This document shows, piece by piece, positions 13,943 through 14,653 of a stretch of 14,653 nucleotides of DNA (position 1 is its first letter; the number at the start of each line of letters is the position of its first letter). The translations under genes and the position numbers were made by a program. This DNA comes from Candidatus Bathyarchaeota archaeon (lineage in GTDB: Archaea > Thermoproteota > Bathyarchaeia > Bathyarchaeales > Bathycorpusculaceae): assembly GCA_018396615.1 (NCBI GenBank), contig JAGTQT010000023.1, positions 1 through 14,653 on the forward strand, written 5' to 3'. The notes beneath the pieces are model-generated. The model saw nothing but the letters and a program-made list of their open reading frames with translations. It was not told the DNA's origin and made no database searches.

Positions 13943-13953
13943 GACTAAAAATG
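13943..13953 (-). promoter_or_regulatory. TATA-like box for tRNA-Leu
   Basis: CATTTTTAGTC on the minus strand lies 25-35 bases upstream of the tRNA 5' end at 13918, the spacing expected if transcription starts at or near the mature end. The 13919-14080 stretch holds nothing else I can name. Confidence 0.45.
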
Positions 13954-14089
13954 TTGTCTTCAGGTGCGTGTCGCATGTGGGGCTGCTTTGCGGCGTTTAG
14001 ATTTGTTTTGTCTAGGGGCTGTTTTTTAGCTGTGTTTTGCTTCATCAGTTTTTCCATGGTTCTTGGATAAATTCAGGGTTATACCAAGG

Positions 14090-14098
14090 TTTTATATA
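14090..14098 (+). promoter_or_regulatory. TATA-like box for the secreted PPC-like protein
   Basis: TTTTATATA, preceded by a purine-rich BRE-like AAGG, is one of the best TATA matches in the window. Transcription is expected near 14115-14120, leaving a leader of about 50 bases. Confidence 0.6.
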
Positions 14099-14124
14099 CA
14101 ACTTGCTCTAGAAACGCGTTCCGT

Positions 14125-14147
14125 CAGTTGGGTTTTTAACCCAATTG
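14125..14147 (+). promoter_or_regulatory. Stable hairpin in the leader of the secreted protein gene
   Basis: TTGGGTT (14128-14134) pairs perfectly with AACCCAA (14138-14144) around TTT. Two further pairs and a G-T wobble extend the stem to about ten pairs (14125-14147). It lies just after the predicted transcription start and 10 bases before the ribosome binding site GGGTGA (14158-14163), so it would sit at the 5' end of the mRNA. Confidence 0.5.
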
Positions 14148-14170
14148 AGCCAAGAAAGGGTGAAGAAAAA

Positions 14171-14653
14171 ATGGCTACGAGGAAATTTCTGCCAATAGCA
14201 TTACTTGTGCTGCTTTCTTTCACCTTAGCGTTCGTCTCATCGGCAAGCGCTTACCAGCCGGCCCAGAGCGCACGCAATTTCACGATAGACGAGACAGCAG
14301 CTGAATTGGAAGCTGTACCGCGATCAGTAACGACGTTCACCGGCTCCGTCAGCCGAGGTCGCGACAGCACCAAACACTCGTTCACCGTGCCATCTGGCAC
14401 AGCTAAAATCACGGCAAAACTAACAATGCCGAGTGGGGCTGACTTCGATCTTTCCATGTGGGACAATCAGAACAGGCGGACAGGAGGCTGGACACGAACC
14501 GACCATACTGTAAAAACAAACATCCCCAACTCAGTGTACAGCGGCGTCTCATCAAATCCTGAATGGGTGAATGTGACGAACCCTGTTACAACAGGTACGT
14601 GGAAAGTTGGATGCTATGCCTACTCGGGATCAGGAACATACACCATAACCGTA
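14171..14653 (+). CDS. Secreted protein with PPC-like beta-sandwich domain (cut by window edge)
   Basis: The frame is open from ATG 14171 to the window end, 161 codons, so the C-terminus is missing. A clear signal peptide is present: MATRKF, then LPIALLVLLSFTLAFV, then SSASA before YQPAQ, with cleavage likely after about residue 27. From about residue 50 the sequence looks like a pre-peptidase C-terminal (PPC) type domain. It shows FTGSVSRGRDSTKHSFTVPS, an AKLTMPSGADFDLSMWDN stretch, then VNVTNPVTTGTWKVGCYAYS and GSGTYTIT. The 'ADFDLSMWD...GTWKV...YSGSGTYTITV' order is typical of PPC domains attached to archaeal and bacterial extracellular proteases and other secreted enzymes. No catalytic domain is visible yet; it may lie beyond the edge. 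The ATG has GGGTGA seven bases upstream. Confidence 0.8.
   Translation, partial: MATRKFLPIALLVLLSFTLAFVSSASAYQPAQSARNFTIDETAAELEAVPRSVTTFTGSVSRGRDSTKHSFTVPSGTAKITAKLTMPSGADFDLSMWDNQNRRTGGWTRTDHTVKTNIPNSVYSGVSSNPEWVNVTNPVTTGTWKVGCYAYSGSGTYTITV

Noticed and set aside
14251..14466. Open frame of 71 codons antisense to the secreted PPC-like protein
   Set aside because: The plus strand has a clear signal peptide, ribosome binding site and domain; the antisense frame has none.
1..14653. CRISPR array, insertion sequence or integrase-flanked island
   Set aside because: I saw no regularly spaced repeats, transposase or integrase motifs, or terminal inverted repeats with target duplications. The tRNA-Leu has no obvious 3' duplicate within the window.

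Overview
The window looks archaeal, most likely from an uncultured Thermoproteota lineage such as Bathyarchaeia; this is inferred from gene content. The evidence is a group II chaperonin (thermosome), an RNA polymerase subunit K gene, TATA-like boxes with short leaders, frequent GTG/TTG starts, a Mut7-C RNase with a C-terminal zinc ribbon, and a tRNA-Leu with an intron-like insertion outside the anticodon loop.

Layout. At 1-621 (minus) is the 5' part of a DUF4438-family gene that runs off the left edge. Diverging from it is a run of plus-strand genes: a CBS-pair/zinc-ribbon protein (851-1441), dihydroorotase (1515-2873), a Mut7-C RNase overlapping it (2857-3357) and a six-helix membrane protein (3392-4180). 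Converging on these is a minus-strand pair, thermosome (4441-6078) followed by rpoK (4189-4437). The rpoK gene has no ATG, GTG or TTG start and is easily missed; it appears to begin at ACG behind a good ribosome binding site. Next upstream is an unrecognised 175-aa protein (6214-6741, minus), divergent from a MoxR/NorQ-like AAA+ ATPase (6852-7964) and a von Willebrand A protein (7989-9716). That ATPase/VWA pair has the architecture of known metal-cofactor insertion or complex-remodelling machines, but its client is unknown. Threonine synthase (9730-10839, minus) converges on the VWA gene and diverges from etfB-etfA (10963-12722), the two subunits of an electron transfer flavoprotein.

The right end is sparse. 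It holds a 150-aa membrane-anchored protein (12887-13339, minus) and a possible 32-aa signal-peptide-like ORF overlapping its end. These are followed by about 460 bases without a gene but with several small inverted repeats. Next come tRNA-Leu(UAA) with a 33-34 nt D-loop insertion (13801-13918, minus) and the start of a secreted PPC-like protein (14171 to the right edge) whose leader contains a strong hairpin.

Most genes are housekeeping: pyrimidine and threonine synthesis, protein folding, transcription and electron transfer. The least explained parts are the MoxR/VWA/175-aa neighbourhood, the non-canonical rpoK start and the tRNA insertion. I saw no CRISPR array, insertion sequence or defence system.
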